Source: Dermatophagoides farinae
Lineage: Eukaryota; Arthropoda; Arachnida; Sarcoptiformes; Pyroglyphidae
Length of the DNA stretch: 64,000 bases
Reading direction: 5' to 3'
Assembly: GCF_024713945.1 (NCBI RefSeq)
Contig: NC_134677.1
Location: 1,863,001 to 1,927,000, forward strand
Below are positions 1-10,900 of this stretch, piece after piece. The first letter of the stretch is position 1. Every line of letters begins with the position of its first letter. The notes below the pieces were generated by a model. That model had not been told where the DNA came from. It searched no databases and worked only from the letters and a program-made list of their open reading frames with translations. Position numbers and translations under genes: made by a program.

Positions 1-32
1 TTTCTAAATAATCTTCTCGATCTTTTTGACAG

Positions 33-175
33 GACGATTAGTCGAAGTGAATGTATCACCATTATATCGTGCCGATATTGCAGCATCGAATGGTGTTATT
101 CATGTTATTGATTGGATTCTTAAACCGGATGATAGAGATTGGTGTGATGGCATTATATTACCAAAACGTCGATAA
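33..175 (+). CDS. Fasciclin (FAS1) domain protein, last coding exon (5' part outside window)
   Basis: An acceptor (TTTTTGACAG) at 23-32 opens an exon that reads 47 codons to TAA at 173-175, entered in phase 2. The peptide contains ADIAASNGVIHVIDWIL, which matches the conserved H2 box at the end of a FAS1 domain (pattern D-I-x-x-x-N-G-V-I-H-V-I-D-x-[VL]-L). FAS1 proteins such as fasciclin-1, midline fasciclin and TGFBI/periostin are secreted or membrane-anchored adhesion proteins. Only a 13-residue tail ending KRR follows the box, so this is the last FAS1 repeat and no C-terminal membrane anchor is present after it. Which family member it is cannot be told from 47 residues. A polyadenylation signal AATAAA lies at 264-269. 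Confidence 0.75.
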
Positions 176-601
176 TGTTGATGATCATTATTAAATATAA
201 ACAAACAATTGTCTAAAATTTTATCATCATTCATTCATTCATTCATGAGTATATTTTAATAATAATAAAAAAAAGCGCAAATTATTTGAAATTTAAATTT
301 AAAATTTCCATTAAATATTCGATAGATGGCATTCCTATACAAATTGAAAATGAAAATTTTTTTTTATTCAGCTGATCATGATCAGATGTTTGTTTGTTTT
401 TTTTTTAGGTTCAAAATCTATTTCCACTTGAAGATGTCGTGACGTGTCTTGGTTATAATAATTCAATTTTCAGTGTTTGTTTTCAATTGATGATGATGAT
501 GATTTTGAAGTTTTGAATGTGACAATATGTGTCCTTCATTGACAATCATTCAATAATCGATATATATTGTGCAATCATCCATTATCATTTTTTTTAAAAT
601 A
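176..601. other. Intergenic: 3' UTR of the FAS1 gene and 5' flank of ADCK1
   Basis: No coding frame is seen. It holds a short ATTC repeat (about 225-245), an AATAAA at 264-269 that probably ends the upstream transcript, poly-T runs, and AT-rich sequence before the ADCK1 start. No firm core promoter was recognised. Confidence 0.5.
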
Positions 602-2368
602 ATGTCTAGATTTTTAAAATTTTCAACATTTGCCGGTATTGGTGGCTACACTGGTTATGTTCTTCATCAAAATGATTGGTAAAATGTTGATGATTATATT
701 TTATCAAATGGTTTTAAAGTTTTATTTTCATTTTATTGGCTAGGAATCCTCGACATATTGGTTTAGTACGATTCGGTGTAGCCGCATATACGGTCAGTCA
801 GATTGCAATTGATTATAAATTTTCCGTATCAAAATTACGTGATGATTCAATGGAAACATTAGAAAAATGGTCCCAATGTCATCAACGTTCAGCTGATCGT
901 TTATTAAAGTTATGTTGTACAAATGGTGGTGTATTTATCAAAGTAGGTCAACATATAGCAGCATTAGATTATCTTGTACCCAAAGAATATGTGAATACAT
1001 TGAAAATTCTACACAGTCAAGCACCAAGATCAAAATTTTCTGATATTAAAAAAGTAATTGAAAAAGAACTTGGTCAACAAATTGACGAAATATTCGATGA
1101 ATTTGATGAAAAAGCCATAGCATCAGCTTCATTAGCACAAGTTTATCGTGCAAAACTTCGAAATTCAAATGAAACTGTTGCCGTTAAAGTACAACATCCA
1201 AAAGTATTTCAACATAGTTTAGTCGATATTGCTACAATGGAATTTTTATTTAACGTTATCGATCGATTATTTCCCGATTTTTCATTCATGTGGCTTGTGA
1301 ATGAAACGAAACGTAATATACCAATGGAATTGGATTTCGTAAATGAAGCTAAAAATTCGGAAAAAATAGCTATATTATTAAAAGATTTACCATGGTTGAA
1401 AATACCTCATATCTATTGGAAACATACAACAAAAAGAGTTTTAATGATGGAATTTGTTGAAGGAACATCCATTACGGATAAAGAATTTTTCATTTCAAAT
1501 CGTATGAATTGTCAGGAAATAGCTAATCGTTTTGAAAATATGTATGGCCGAATGATTTATACATATGGTACCGTACATTGTGATCCACATCCCGGTAATG
1601 TTTTGGTGAAAAAAACTGGTAGCAAAGATTTTTACCTATATCTTCTTGACCATGGCCTTTATACGGTAATAAATTATTATTTATTTTGTTTTTCGAAAAA
1701 AAATATTGTTTTTTCCCACAACAATAGCAATTAACCGATGAATTTAGACAGAATTATTCAGCATTCTGGTTGGCAATATTTCGTGGTGATTTGAAACAAA
1801 TTCAAGAACGAGCCATTCTTATGGGTATCGATGAGAAAGACGCTCCATTATTGTCCTGTATGGTTACAGCTAAACCATGGTCAGCCATATCACGTGGTCT
1901 AGAAAATCGTCCCAAAGATCAGACTGTAATCAGTAAAGAGGTGATACAAAAAAAAACGTTGATTTGATTTCATTTTGTTAAATTTGTTTTTTTTTTTTGT
2001 TGTTAAATTAGAAAAATGAACTACGAAAAAATGCATCATTATATATGCATAATATATCACAAATATTGGGCAAAGTTGATCGACAATTATTGTTGATAAT
2101 GAAAACCAATGATCTTATACGTAATATAAGCCATGTATTAGGATGCGATGAACGACGATCATTATTGAATATGAATCGTTATTGTATACAAACAACAAGT
2201 GAACAACGATTAGCGCAAAGCCGTAATATGTTTCAACGTATCATTATACGTTTACAGACACGTTATTTATATTTTAAATTATCATTATATTCATTCTATC
2301 TTTGGATGGATTCATGGTTTACATACAGATCTTCATCTATTAAATCAACATTATCAGCTATTGAATGA
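602..2368 (+). CDS. ADCK1: ADCK1, aarF domain-containing (UbiB family) atypical kinase, mitochondrial
   Basis: Four exons (602-678, 744-1665, 1728-1940, 2012-2368) join in frame to 522 aa, close to animal ADCK1 (about 520-530 aa). UbiB-family hallmarks appear in order: the KxGQ motif as KVGQ at about residues 92-95, the A-rich loop ASASLAQV at about 151, the ATP-site lysine in VAVKVQHP at about 172, the catalytic loop HCDPHPGN at about 303, and DHG in place of DFG at about 327. The short first exon encodes a hydrophobic, weakly basic N-terminus (MSRFLKFSTFAGIGGYTGY) compatible with mitochondrial targeting. ADCK1 proteins act in mitochondria and affect mitochondrial structure; the substrate is not settled. 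The ATG at 602 was chosen because exon 1 is in frame and exon 2 has no ATG before conserved sequence. Introns are 49-71 nt with GT-AG ends. Confidence 0.93.
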
Positions 2369-2867
2369 ATTTTTTCTTTTAAATTTATTTTGTTTTATTA
2401 TTATTATAAATTGAATACAAAGAAAAATTTTATTTTTATATAGAAAATGAATGAATGATAAAAATTAATTAATTAATTAATTATTAATTGATTAAAAAAA
2501 AAATTATCGAAACTAAATGTTATACAAGTGTGTTGTGCGTGCGTGTGTCTCTGTGTGTAATTTTTTAAAAAATGATGACCAAAAAAAAAAAAAATATTCT
2601 ATCCATTGAGATCTTGAATGACGAAAAAAAAATTGTAATTTAAATGTAAAATAATAAATTGCCTGCCAGTTTATACATGTGATGAATACATGGATTTTGT
2701 TTGTTTTTTTTTCTGATTTTGTTATTGTTTCATATATGTAATTTATATTTTGTGATTTTGAATAAATAAAATTGATTTTGATGAAATTATATAATCATAA
2801 TAATAAATAAGTATATGTATTCTGATCATTATTCTTATAATAATGATAATCATCATTGTTTTTTTCT
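2369..2867. other. Intergenic, convergent 3' flanks of ADCK1 (+) and pygopus (-)
   Basis: No ORF with protein character. It contains an (AATT)n-like run at about 2463-2482, a TG-rich patch at about 2528-2557, and + strand AATAAA at 2653-2658 and 2761-2770 as possible ADCK1 polyadenylation signals. For the minus strand, TTTATT (AATAAA in reverse) occurs at 2384-2389 and 2394-2399, so the two 3' UTRs may overlap. Confidence 0.45.
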
Positions 2868-3650
2868 TTATGATTTAAATTTAATGAGAGGAATATTTTT
2901 ACTGTTATTACAATTATCACATACCCATTCTGCATAAACTTCTTGTGTTAATAGTATGAATGCACGTTCAGATATGCCTACACAGATACGATGATACCAA
3001 AAATTACAACCAGATTCACATAAAATGGCTTGATCATTATCATGAATTTCTTTTCGACAGAAACCACATTGATAGATTGGTGGTGCATTTGGATTGGCTG
3101 CATTGAACACCATTGATTGTTCGGGTGGATATGATCGACCACCACCAGGCATAGGTGGTGGTGGACCACCACCCATCATTCCGGGTGGTTTTGGACCCAT
3201 ACCTGGTGACATTCCACGTGGACCACCACCACCACCCATCATTCTAGCATTTCCTGGCATCATTCCTCCTGGACCATTCGGATTCATCATTGGACCGGCA
3301 TTAGGTGGACCATGCTGTGACATTGGACCACCCATTTGTGGAGGCATACCAACAGGATGTGCATTACCACCGGGAGGAATAGGTGGACACATTGGTGGTG
3401 TATCATCAAATGGATTCGATGCATATAGTGTATCACCATAACCAGATCCAAGTGGTTGTGGCGGTGGAACCATCATTGAATCACCATTCTGATTTTGGTT
3501 GGCATTACCTCTCATACCAGAACCGGAATTAGCTGCAGATCCTCGTCGTTTTTTCGGAGCTTTTACAACCGGTGGTTCAGAGCCATCCAAATGATGATCA
3601 ACGGCAATGGCCGATTGTTTATTTTTGGCGCTCTTACGTTCACGAGGCAT
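2868..3650 (-). CDS. pygo: Pygopus, PHD-finger co-activator of Wnt/beta-catenin signalling
   Basis: Single-exon frame of 260 aa. The N-terminus carries the pygopus N-terminal homology features: a basic nuclear signal APKKRR at about residues 31-36 and the NPF motif in NPFDD at about 79-83. A low-complexity Gly/Met/Pro linker (about 95-180) follows, then a C-terminal C4HC3 PHD finger at about 193-250. Its zinc ligands are visible in CGFC, CESGC, HRIC and CDNC, with the pygopus-typical QAILCESGCNFWYHR and LTQEVYAEW segments, and the protein ends IPLIKFKS. In animals the PHD finger reads methylated histone H3K4 and binds BCL9/Legless, linking it to Armadillo/beta-catenin. The ATG at 3650 is used; the open frame extends 15 codons upstream but without another ATG. 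Vertebrate and fly orthologues are longer, mostly in the linker. Confidence 0.95.
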   Translation of the reverse strand: MPRERKSAKNKQSAIAVDHHLDGSEPPVVKAPKKRRGSAANSGSGMRGNANQNQNGDSMMVPPPQPLGSGYGDTLYASNPFDDTPPMCPPIPPGGNAHPVGMPPQMGGPMSQHGPPNAGPMMNPNGPGGMMPGNARMMGGGGGPRGMSPGMGPKPPGMMGGGPPPPMPGGGRSYPPEQSMVFNAANPNAPPIYQCGFCRKEIHDNDQAILCESGCNFWYHRICVGISERAFILLTQEVYAEWVCDNCNNSKNIPLIKFKS

Positions 3651-4294
3651 TTTTGGTTGTAATGAATTGTTGGAACGACGAGCCAGTTTGAACAAACAAC
3701 ATTAAATATTTTATAAAACCAAAAATGATTTAATGAAAAAAATCGATGATGATGATAATCAATATTGATTAATTATTGATAGTAATGCTGACCAATATAT
3801 GAATTTGATTTGGATTTGAAAAAAAATATTCATTAAAAGTGGAGAATGATAGGAGATCATTGATCAGACGAGAAAGGACGTAATTTTTTTTCACAATCAT
3901 AGATGCATAATATGTGTGTATCGTTTCGATGTTTTTATTTTTATTTTTATTTTTAATGACGATTATCTCAACAATAACAAAAACAATGAATTCATTACTG
4001 ATGAATTTTATAGGCGTGTGTGTAATATGTGTGGACAACACAAATAATAATGCACATTCTTGCCTTAAAATTGGTGGTTCTCATCGAGAATAGCCCGTCC
4101 CTTTTCATCCTATCGTCTATGAATATCATCATTTAGTTTGAAATTTTTCAGTTAGACAAACAAGAGTTGCTTTCTTTCTGGTGTGTGTGTGTAGCTCAAC
4201 ATTTCGGATTCTGAATTTTTCTATTTAACGATTGTTTCTCGTGTGATTTGTTTTTTTGGACACAGATTTTTTTGATTTTTTAATCCTTACAATA
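3651..4294. promoter_or_regulatory. Divergent intergenic region between pygopus (-) and the TPX2-like gene (+)
   Basis: The 644 bp separating two divergent start codons must contain both promoters unless an upstream non-coding exon exists. Sequence is AT-rich with (TG)n fragments near 4016-4033 and 4180-4193. No TATA or initiator could be called with confidence. Short ORFs on both strands look non-coding. Confidence 0.4.
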
Positions 4295-4755
4295 ATGATT
4301 TCTTCTAAACGTAAACCTTTGATCACCATCAAACAACAAATGGTGGCCAAAGATGAAAAAAATGAACAACGACAAGAAGTGGCAACACCGAGTAAATCAA
4401 TGGTGAAAACTATCAAGCTTAACAACAATGAGTTGCCAACTTCAAATATACCTCGAAAAGATGGGACAAAATCATTGACTAAATTCAAAACAACGACGGA
4501 AAATTATTATGAAAAAATGTATAGTAAAACTCCAGCTTGCAAAAGAGGTAATTGTTACTTGATTTGACAATAGTGATGTCATCTGATCAAATAAACTTTC
4601 AATTTAATTTATATATAGAGCTAAAATTCGCATGCAATGTCAAATACGATCCTAAAATGGAAACAGGAATACCATTAATAAAGTCTAAACCAACAACAAA
4701 AATTGTTCCATTTAAATTTGCGACTGATGAACGATCAACAAAACGACCAAAATGA
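4295..4755 (+). CDS. Small basic protein with a TPX2-like C-terminal motif
   Basis: Two exons (4295-4547 and 4619-4755) join in phase 1 across a 71-nt GT-AG intron to give 129 aa. The protein is very rich in Lys/Thr and largely without hydrophobic runs, so probably disordered. The last exon ends VPFKFATDERSTKRPK, resembling the repeated P-F-x-F-x-T-[DE]-x-R motif of the spindle assembly factor TPX2 and related microtubule-binding proteins. The match rests on about ten residues, so the family call is tentative. No enzymatic domain is seen. The gene is divergent from pygopus and tail-to-tail with the zinc-finger gene, with 216 bp between stop codons. A polyadenylation signal lies at 4831-4836. 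Confidence 0.6.
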
Positions 4756-4830
4756 ATTTCGAATTCTGGCACATTTACTTTTATGAAAAAAATTCACATC
4801 AATCATAATTTCTTCTGAAAAAGAGACAAA

Positions 4831-4846
4831 AATAAAACAATTTATT
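4831..4846. terminator. Back-to-back polyadenylation signals of convergent genes
   Basis: AATAAA at 4831-4836 on the + strand lies 76 nt after the stop of the TPX2-like gene. TTTATT at 4841-4846 reads AATAAA on the minus strand, 126 nt past the stop of the zinc-finger gene. Only 4 bp separate the two signals, so the transcripts probably overlap at their 3' ends. Confidence 0.5.
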
Positions 4847-4971
4847 CATTAATAATAATCCAAAATAATCTTCATTTCATATTACATAATTTTTATTTGT
4901 TTGTATCGTATATGATCAAAAATTTTTATTCAAAAATTAATAATAATAATAAAATAAAACAAGAAAATAGA

Positions 4972-7454
4972 TTAGTATTCTTCTTCGACGTTTTCGGTTA
5001 CTATTCCTTGTTCATGTTCTTCTTCATGTTTACTGATTTGATCGCTATCAGCACTAGTGAAACTACATCCTTCATATTTACAACGGAACATTATTACTTG
5101 TGAATCGTTATTCGATTGACGTTGACGTTTCTTTTGAGGTCTTTTTACACCTTTATGTGAATGTATAATATGTTTGTTAAGATCACCATTACGTTTGAAT
5201 CCTTTGCCACAATTTTCGTATGGACAGAAAAAACTTCTTATATCTGAATGTGTCAATTTGTGTACATTCAATGTGTTTACGTAATAGGTAATGTATTTGC
5301 AACCAGGATGATCACAAGCATAAACTGGCTGCTCATTTGAATGTGTCAATACATGAACATAATAAGCTTTCGGACTTTTATAAACAGCATCACATCCGGC
5401 TACTCTACAACGATATAGAATGTTTTTATGAATATTTCGATGACGATTATGGTTGCCAGAATCTTTGGATAATTTGCCACAAACTTCACATTTGTATTTA
5501 CCACCATGGACATTGTTTTTGTGTTTACCCAAAATCGAGCGGAAATGTGTTGCAAATTCACAGTTTTCATAATCACAACGATAAGCTTTAACCGTATATT
5601 GATGATGACGATCTTTTAAATGATTCATTAATGCTTCAGCTGATTCGAAATTCTTTTGACATAGTTCACAATCGGTTCCAATAAGATCATTATCCTGAAA
5701 AATGTCATTTACGCTGCCTATATATGATAAACACATTTAATCAATACAAAAATTCATTTTATCAAAAAAAAATCATACCTCCAATAATTTCCAATTCTTG
5801 TGGATTACTGCTACTTTTATTCATCATGAACAATATTTTCTTTGCCGTATTTGCAGGAGAATCATCATTATCATCTAAGTGTGAATCAGAATATTCACTT
5901 TCGATTGATTTGTTTTTTCTAAAACGTTTAACCGACGGAACACCATCTTCGGTGTTGGAATCATCATCATTTTTGTTTTCATCTTCATTTCCTGTTTCAT
6001 TGGCTGCCAATTCTTCTCCATCAGTTGGTTCATTTTTGAAATGAGCTAAAAAACAACGATAATAATTGATATTGCAAATTGTAAAATTTAAGACAAGACA
6101 AAACAATTTGTGCCTATTTAAACATACCTCGATGAACTACTTCGATGTGTCTCATTAATTCTTTCTCGCGCGCATATGTTCGTCTGCATTCACCAAACAT
6201 GCATGTATATTTACGTTTAACATAGCCATGTTTCAGCATATGTAAAGCCAGATTTCTTCGACGTTTAAAAACAGCACCACAATTTTCATAAGTGCACTTG
6301 TGTTTATAAACGAGATTTCGATCTTTATGTATCAATGAATGTGTATAATACGATGGTCGATCTTTGAATATACGGCCACATCCTTCAAAATCGCATTTGA
6401 ATTGTCTGGTTACTTCAATATTGTGTGCAGTTTTTTTGTGTCGATCCAATCGACCAGCATAAATATCAGTATAATCGCAACCGGGAAAGTTACATTTCAA
6501 TTTTTCCTACAAAAAAAAACATTTTTGAAATAAGTTCTTGTAACAAAAAAAAATATATAAAAAATACCTTTTTCGATATATGAAGCTTATAATGTTGAAC
6601 TAAAGTTGTCTTGTTATCGAACACATCATTACACATTTCGCATATAAGACAAACATCCGGATGGTAATCCTTTTCATGTTGTGTTAATTCATGCAAAGCA
6701 AAAGCTGTCTCACAATTTTCATGATTACAAACAACCAATGGATTATCTTCGTGTTCCAATAAATGTCCTTCCAATTTAAGACGGCTACGTGTTTTCAATC
6801 CACATGCCGGACATTCTGGTGGCGGTGCCGATTTTTGTCCAGGAAGTTTACGTATAATTGATGGACCGAATTCATTGATTCCATTGACAACTAAAAAATA
6901 AATAAACATTCATCATAATTCACAACAACAACAATGATTGATTTGAATGAAATACCTTCTTCTTCTTCTTGATTAGGATTTTCAAGTTCAACAAATTCGA
7001 GCTGATTTTCTTCATTTAAAACAATATCTGTATTAACTTCTTGAATCAATTGTTGATATTTCTCTTCATCATCGGCAATAAAAGTAACAAGATCGGTTTC
7101 CAATGATTCGACAATGGTTTTATATTTAAAATGCTTGTCATCTTTAAAATAATCATCAATGATGAGATCCAAAACAGTTTTGTACTTGTACATAATATCA
7201 AAACCTTTTGTCAGATAATGGTTATCTTCTTTCATTGATTTAATTTGATCATTATGAAAATTGACAAAATCATCGAGCGATACCTGATAACCTTCTTGTT
7301 CGATCAATATTTGATGATCATTTTCGATTTCCATATTATTTTCAGTAATTTCTTGTTTAATTTCAACTGCGGTTGATGTTACCGGCTTTTGTTGTTGTTC
7401 CGTTTGGATTATATTATCTTGATTAATTTCATAAATTACTTCAGATTGTTCCAT
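4972..7454 (-). CDS. Multi-C2H2 zinc-finger protein (14 fingers)
   Basis: Five exons on the minus strand (7454-6956, 6890-6568, 6506-6128, 6045-5779, 5717-4972) join in frame to 737 aa. Residues 1-166 are acidic and Gln/Glu-rich without a recognised domain. Fingers follow in three groups: three in exon 2, four in exon 3, and seven in exon 5. An acidic Ser/Asp linker with a basic patch (VKRFRKNK), encoded by exon 4, separates the last two groups. Most fingers have the C-x4-C spacing seen in TFIIIA-like proteins (for example CDFEGC, CTYENC, CPYENC) and end H-x3-H or H-x4-H. One finger, CEVCGKLSKDSGNHNRHRNIH, lacks the usual phenylalanine. Such proteins are usually nuclear DNA- or RNA-binding factors; the target is unknown. 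The start at 7454 is preferred for its purine at -3; an in-frame ATG at 7484 would add 10 residues. Confidence 0.85.
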
Positions 7455-7932
7455 CTTGCGCGCATTAAGAAACGAAAAAACCATTCACACACCTTGGCTC
7501 AATCCCGTCCAAATAGAATTAAGTGAAAAAATGTATAAAAACATCGAATGTGGAACCATTCACACACACCTTGACTCAATGTCGTACAAATAGAAAAAGG
7601 GAGCGAGTGAGTGAGTGAGTGTGTGTTGTGAGCAATGATGTGTGCTCAGCAAAAAAAAAAAAAAAAAAATCCGTTTCATACATCGAACAACGCATGCTCA
7701 TCAATGTCAAACTAACGCCATATTAATTTGAAAATTTAGCCGTTTGGTGGCAATACTGCTGACAAAAAAAAATTTGAATCGAAAAAACAGGGTAATTTCA
7801 GTACGTCTTATTTGTATGAAATTTTTTCCATCATTGAAATGTATACAAAAAAATAAATCACTCAAATTAACCGCCAACTGAATGATGATTTTCGAATTTT
7901 TTTCAGAATAATTTTTTTTTACAAAAAAAAAA
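7455..7932. promoter_or_regulatory. Compact bidirectional promoter region of the zinc-finger gene (-) and SMC4 (+)
   Basis: Only 478 bp separate the two start codons, so both promoters must lie here. It contains an imperfect 40-bp direct repeat (7481-7518 and 7556-7595), a GAGT repeat at 7603-7620, poly-A at 7651-7669, and AT-rich sequence running to the SMC4 ATG. No TATA box was recognised. Confidence 0.55.
7481..7595. repeat. Imperfect 38-40 bp direct repeat in the shared promoter
   Basis: Copy 1 is 7481-7518 and copy 2 is 7556-7595. Both begin CCATTCACACAC and end CAAATAGAA, with a 2-bp CA length difference and a few substitutions (for example CTTGGCTC against CTTGACTC). The 75-bp period suggests a local tandem duplication. 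Copy 1 contains the upstream candidate ATG (7484) of the zinc-finger gene. Confidence 0.8.
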
Positions 7933-10900
7933 ATGCCTCGAATTCGTAAAAATCAAGATTCAAGTTTAATTGATGATAATCGTCTATCGATTGGTAAACG
8001 TAATAGTATTGGAAATGATTTCGAAGAACAATTTCATGAAGAATGTGGTACTCAAAGTATGTGTCATAATTTATGTTCTCACATCTAATCTTTTGTTTTC
8101 ATTCATTTCAGTCATTGATGATATTTACATGCCTCCGCCTCCTCTTCAACCACAAAACTTGGATGATCAAACTGGTGAACGTTTGATTATTGAAACGATC
8201 GGTATTACCAATTTCAAATCTTTTGGTGGATATAGTCTACTTGGACCTTTTTATAAAAGTTTTAATTCTATTGTCGGACCAAATGGAAGCGGTAAATCAA
8301 ATGTCATTGATTCAATGTTGTTTGTGTTTGGCTACCGTGCTCAGAAACTTCGTTGCACGAAGATTTCGTCAATCATTCATAATAGTGAATTATTGCCTGA
8401 TTGTCAATTTGCTCAAGTTGATGTTAATTTTGCCATGATCGACGATAAGGTTAGTCTCTGACGATAATGTAATTTAATTATAAATTATTTTAATTTGTAT
8501 TTCTACAGGGTGATGAAAATGTCCATATAATCGATGGCACTCGATTCACTGTCAGTCGTGTAGTTAGCAAAGATAATTCCTCTCATTATATGATTGACAA
8601 TCGTAAAGTGCTGTTCAAAGATGTATCGAAAAAACTTCAAGAAGTCGGAATCGATCTTCGTTATAATCGGTTTCTAATTCTTCAAGGTGAAGTTGAACAG
8701 ATATCCTTAATGAAACCGAAAGCCGATCCAAATAGTGATATCGGTATGTTGGAATATCTTGAAGATATAATCGGTACCTCTCGTTACAAAGAACCAATCG
8801 ACAAACTTGCCGTTAAATATAATGAATTTAATGAACAAAGAACTCAGTATGTACTTCGTGCCAATTTTGCTCAGAAAGAAATGAAATCAAGTGAAAAAGC
8901 TAAAAATGAAGCCATACAAGCTTTAGTGTTGGAAAATAAAATAAAAATTGAAAAGGCAAAAATTGTTCAATATCATCGATATAATCTGGCAAAAAAAATG
9001 CAAAAACATGAAGAAGAGTATGCCATATTCGAGCGAAAAATCAAAGATTTGAACGATGAAGAAGAAACCATCGGATTGGAGAAAGCGACACTGGATGAAG
9101 AGGAAAAAGCCAAAACGGTACAATTTGCTGAGATCAAAAAAGATGCTGAAAAATTGAGAATAAAATTTCAAGAATGTAATAAAAATGATTTATATTTTAA
9201 TCAAAGAAGAAAATCTACAAAAGACAAGTTGAAAAAATTGAAAAACAAAATTGTTGAAGATCAAAAAAAACTAGACGAATGGAGCGATATGCCGTCTCAA
9301 AATGATGAATTGATAGAAAAACTTGAACAATCAAAGACGGAAATGGAATCGGAAATCAAACAAATTGAAGTAAAAATGAATGAAGAAACAGCTATTGCAC
9401 AAAAAGCTTGTTCAGATTTAATTCAACAACGTGATCAGCTTAATTTGGAATCGATTCAATTCAAAGACATGCAAAGCTCAAAATTGGATCAGATGAATGA
9501 AGCATATAATCAATACATGGTTTACAAACAACAAGCTGATTCAACTAAAGATAAATATGAACAACATCAAAATAGATTTCAACAAATACAAGATGAAACA
9601 AATGAAAAGAATCGTATGGTTGAAAAGTATGAGCAAGAAATACCAGTAGATCAATCTAAGTTGAAAAAATTTCAACAAAAATTTCAAACTTTAGAACAGA
9701 AACGTATTGATCTAACTGAAATGATTAATCATAAAGCAACTGAACTTCTTGATATTCGACAATCGGTTAAGAAGGTTCAATCACGTGATGCCATTCGGAA
9801 TGCATTGATGGATGCTAAACACAAAAGAAGTTTGGAAGGCATATACGGACGTTTGGGTGATCTTGGTGCCATTGATAAAAAATATGATGTTGCTGTTTCA
9901 ACTGCTTGTGGTCGTTTGAAAAATTTTGTTGTCGATACTATTGATAATGCACAAAAATGTGTGGAATTTTTAAAACAAAATCAATTACCACCAGCCACGT
10001 TCATAGCGTTAGATAAGCTCAGGGTTCGATGGGAAGAATCAGTATCGTATCCCGAAAGAGTTTCTCGTCTATTTGATTTGGTCCGTATAAATGATGAGCA
10101 AATTCGTCCTGCATTTTACTATGCGTTGGGTGAAACTTTGGTTGCCCAAGATATTGATCAAGCCCGGCGTATTACTCGTCAAAATCGATATCGCGTTGTA
10201 ACTTTAAGTGGTGATCTGATCGAAATGGATGGTGCCATGACTGGTGGCGGTAGGCCTAAATCCGGTGGCATGGGACAGTCGATTACTGAGACCGGGTCCG
10301 AAGAATCCGAAGAAAAAGCGGTCATACTTGAGAATGAAATCGAATCGTTAAAAGCGGAACGACAAAATATTGATAACGAAATCGATAATATCCGTAATAA
10401 TATCACCCATTTGGAAAGAGATTTAAAATTCATGGAAGAAAAAGTGAACAGCTTTCAATTGGATATAAAAGAATCGGCTAATCGATTGAAATTAGTTCAG
10501 GAAAATATCAAACGGCAAAAGATTGAAATGGAGAAGCTAAAAAAAAATCCGCAATTAGATGATGCCGAACAACTATATCTAAAAGCTAAACAAGTTTATG
10601 AAAAATCCATGTCCGAAATGGATTCACTACAAGATAAGGTTAAAGATCTTGATAATTTAATCAATGAAAAAATTAATGAACGTATGGGTCCATTGAAAAA
10701 AAGACGTAAAACGTTGGAAAAAAATCTGAAAGAAAATCAAACGCATTTGAACCAACTTGTTTCGGAAAAGACGGCTGCTGAATTAAATTTGAAAAAAGTT
10801 GAAGAAGCATTGGCTAATAATATGAAAAGTCAACAAGAAACTGAACAAGAGATGGAAGAAATTAAGAAACAAATTGCAGAACTTGAAATCGTTGCCAAAG

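Noticed and set aside
3094-3441. Gly/Pro-rich + strand frame of 115 aa opposite pygopus
   Set aside because: It is the antisense shadow of the low-complexity pygopus linker, which gives Pro/Gly codons on both strands.
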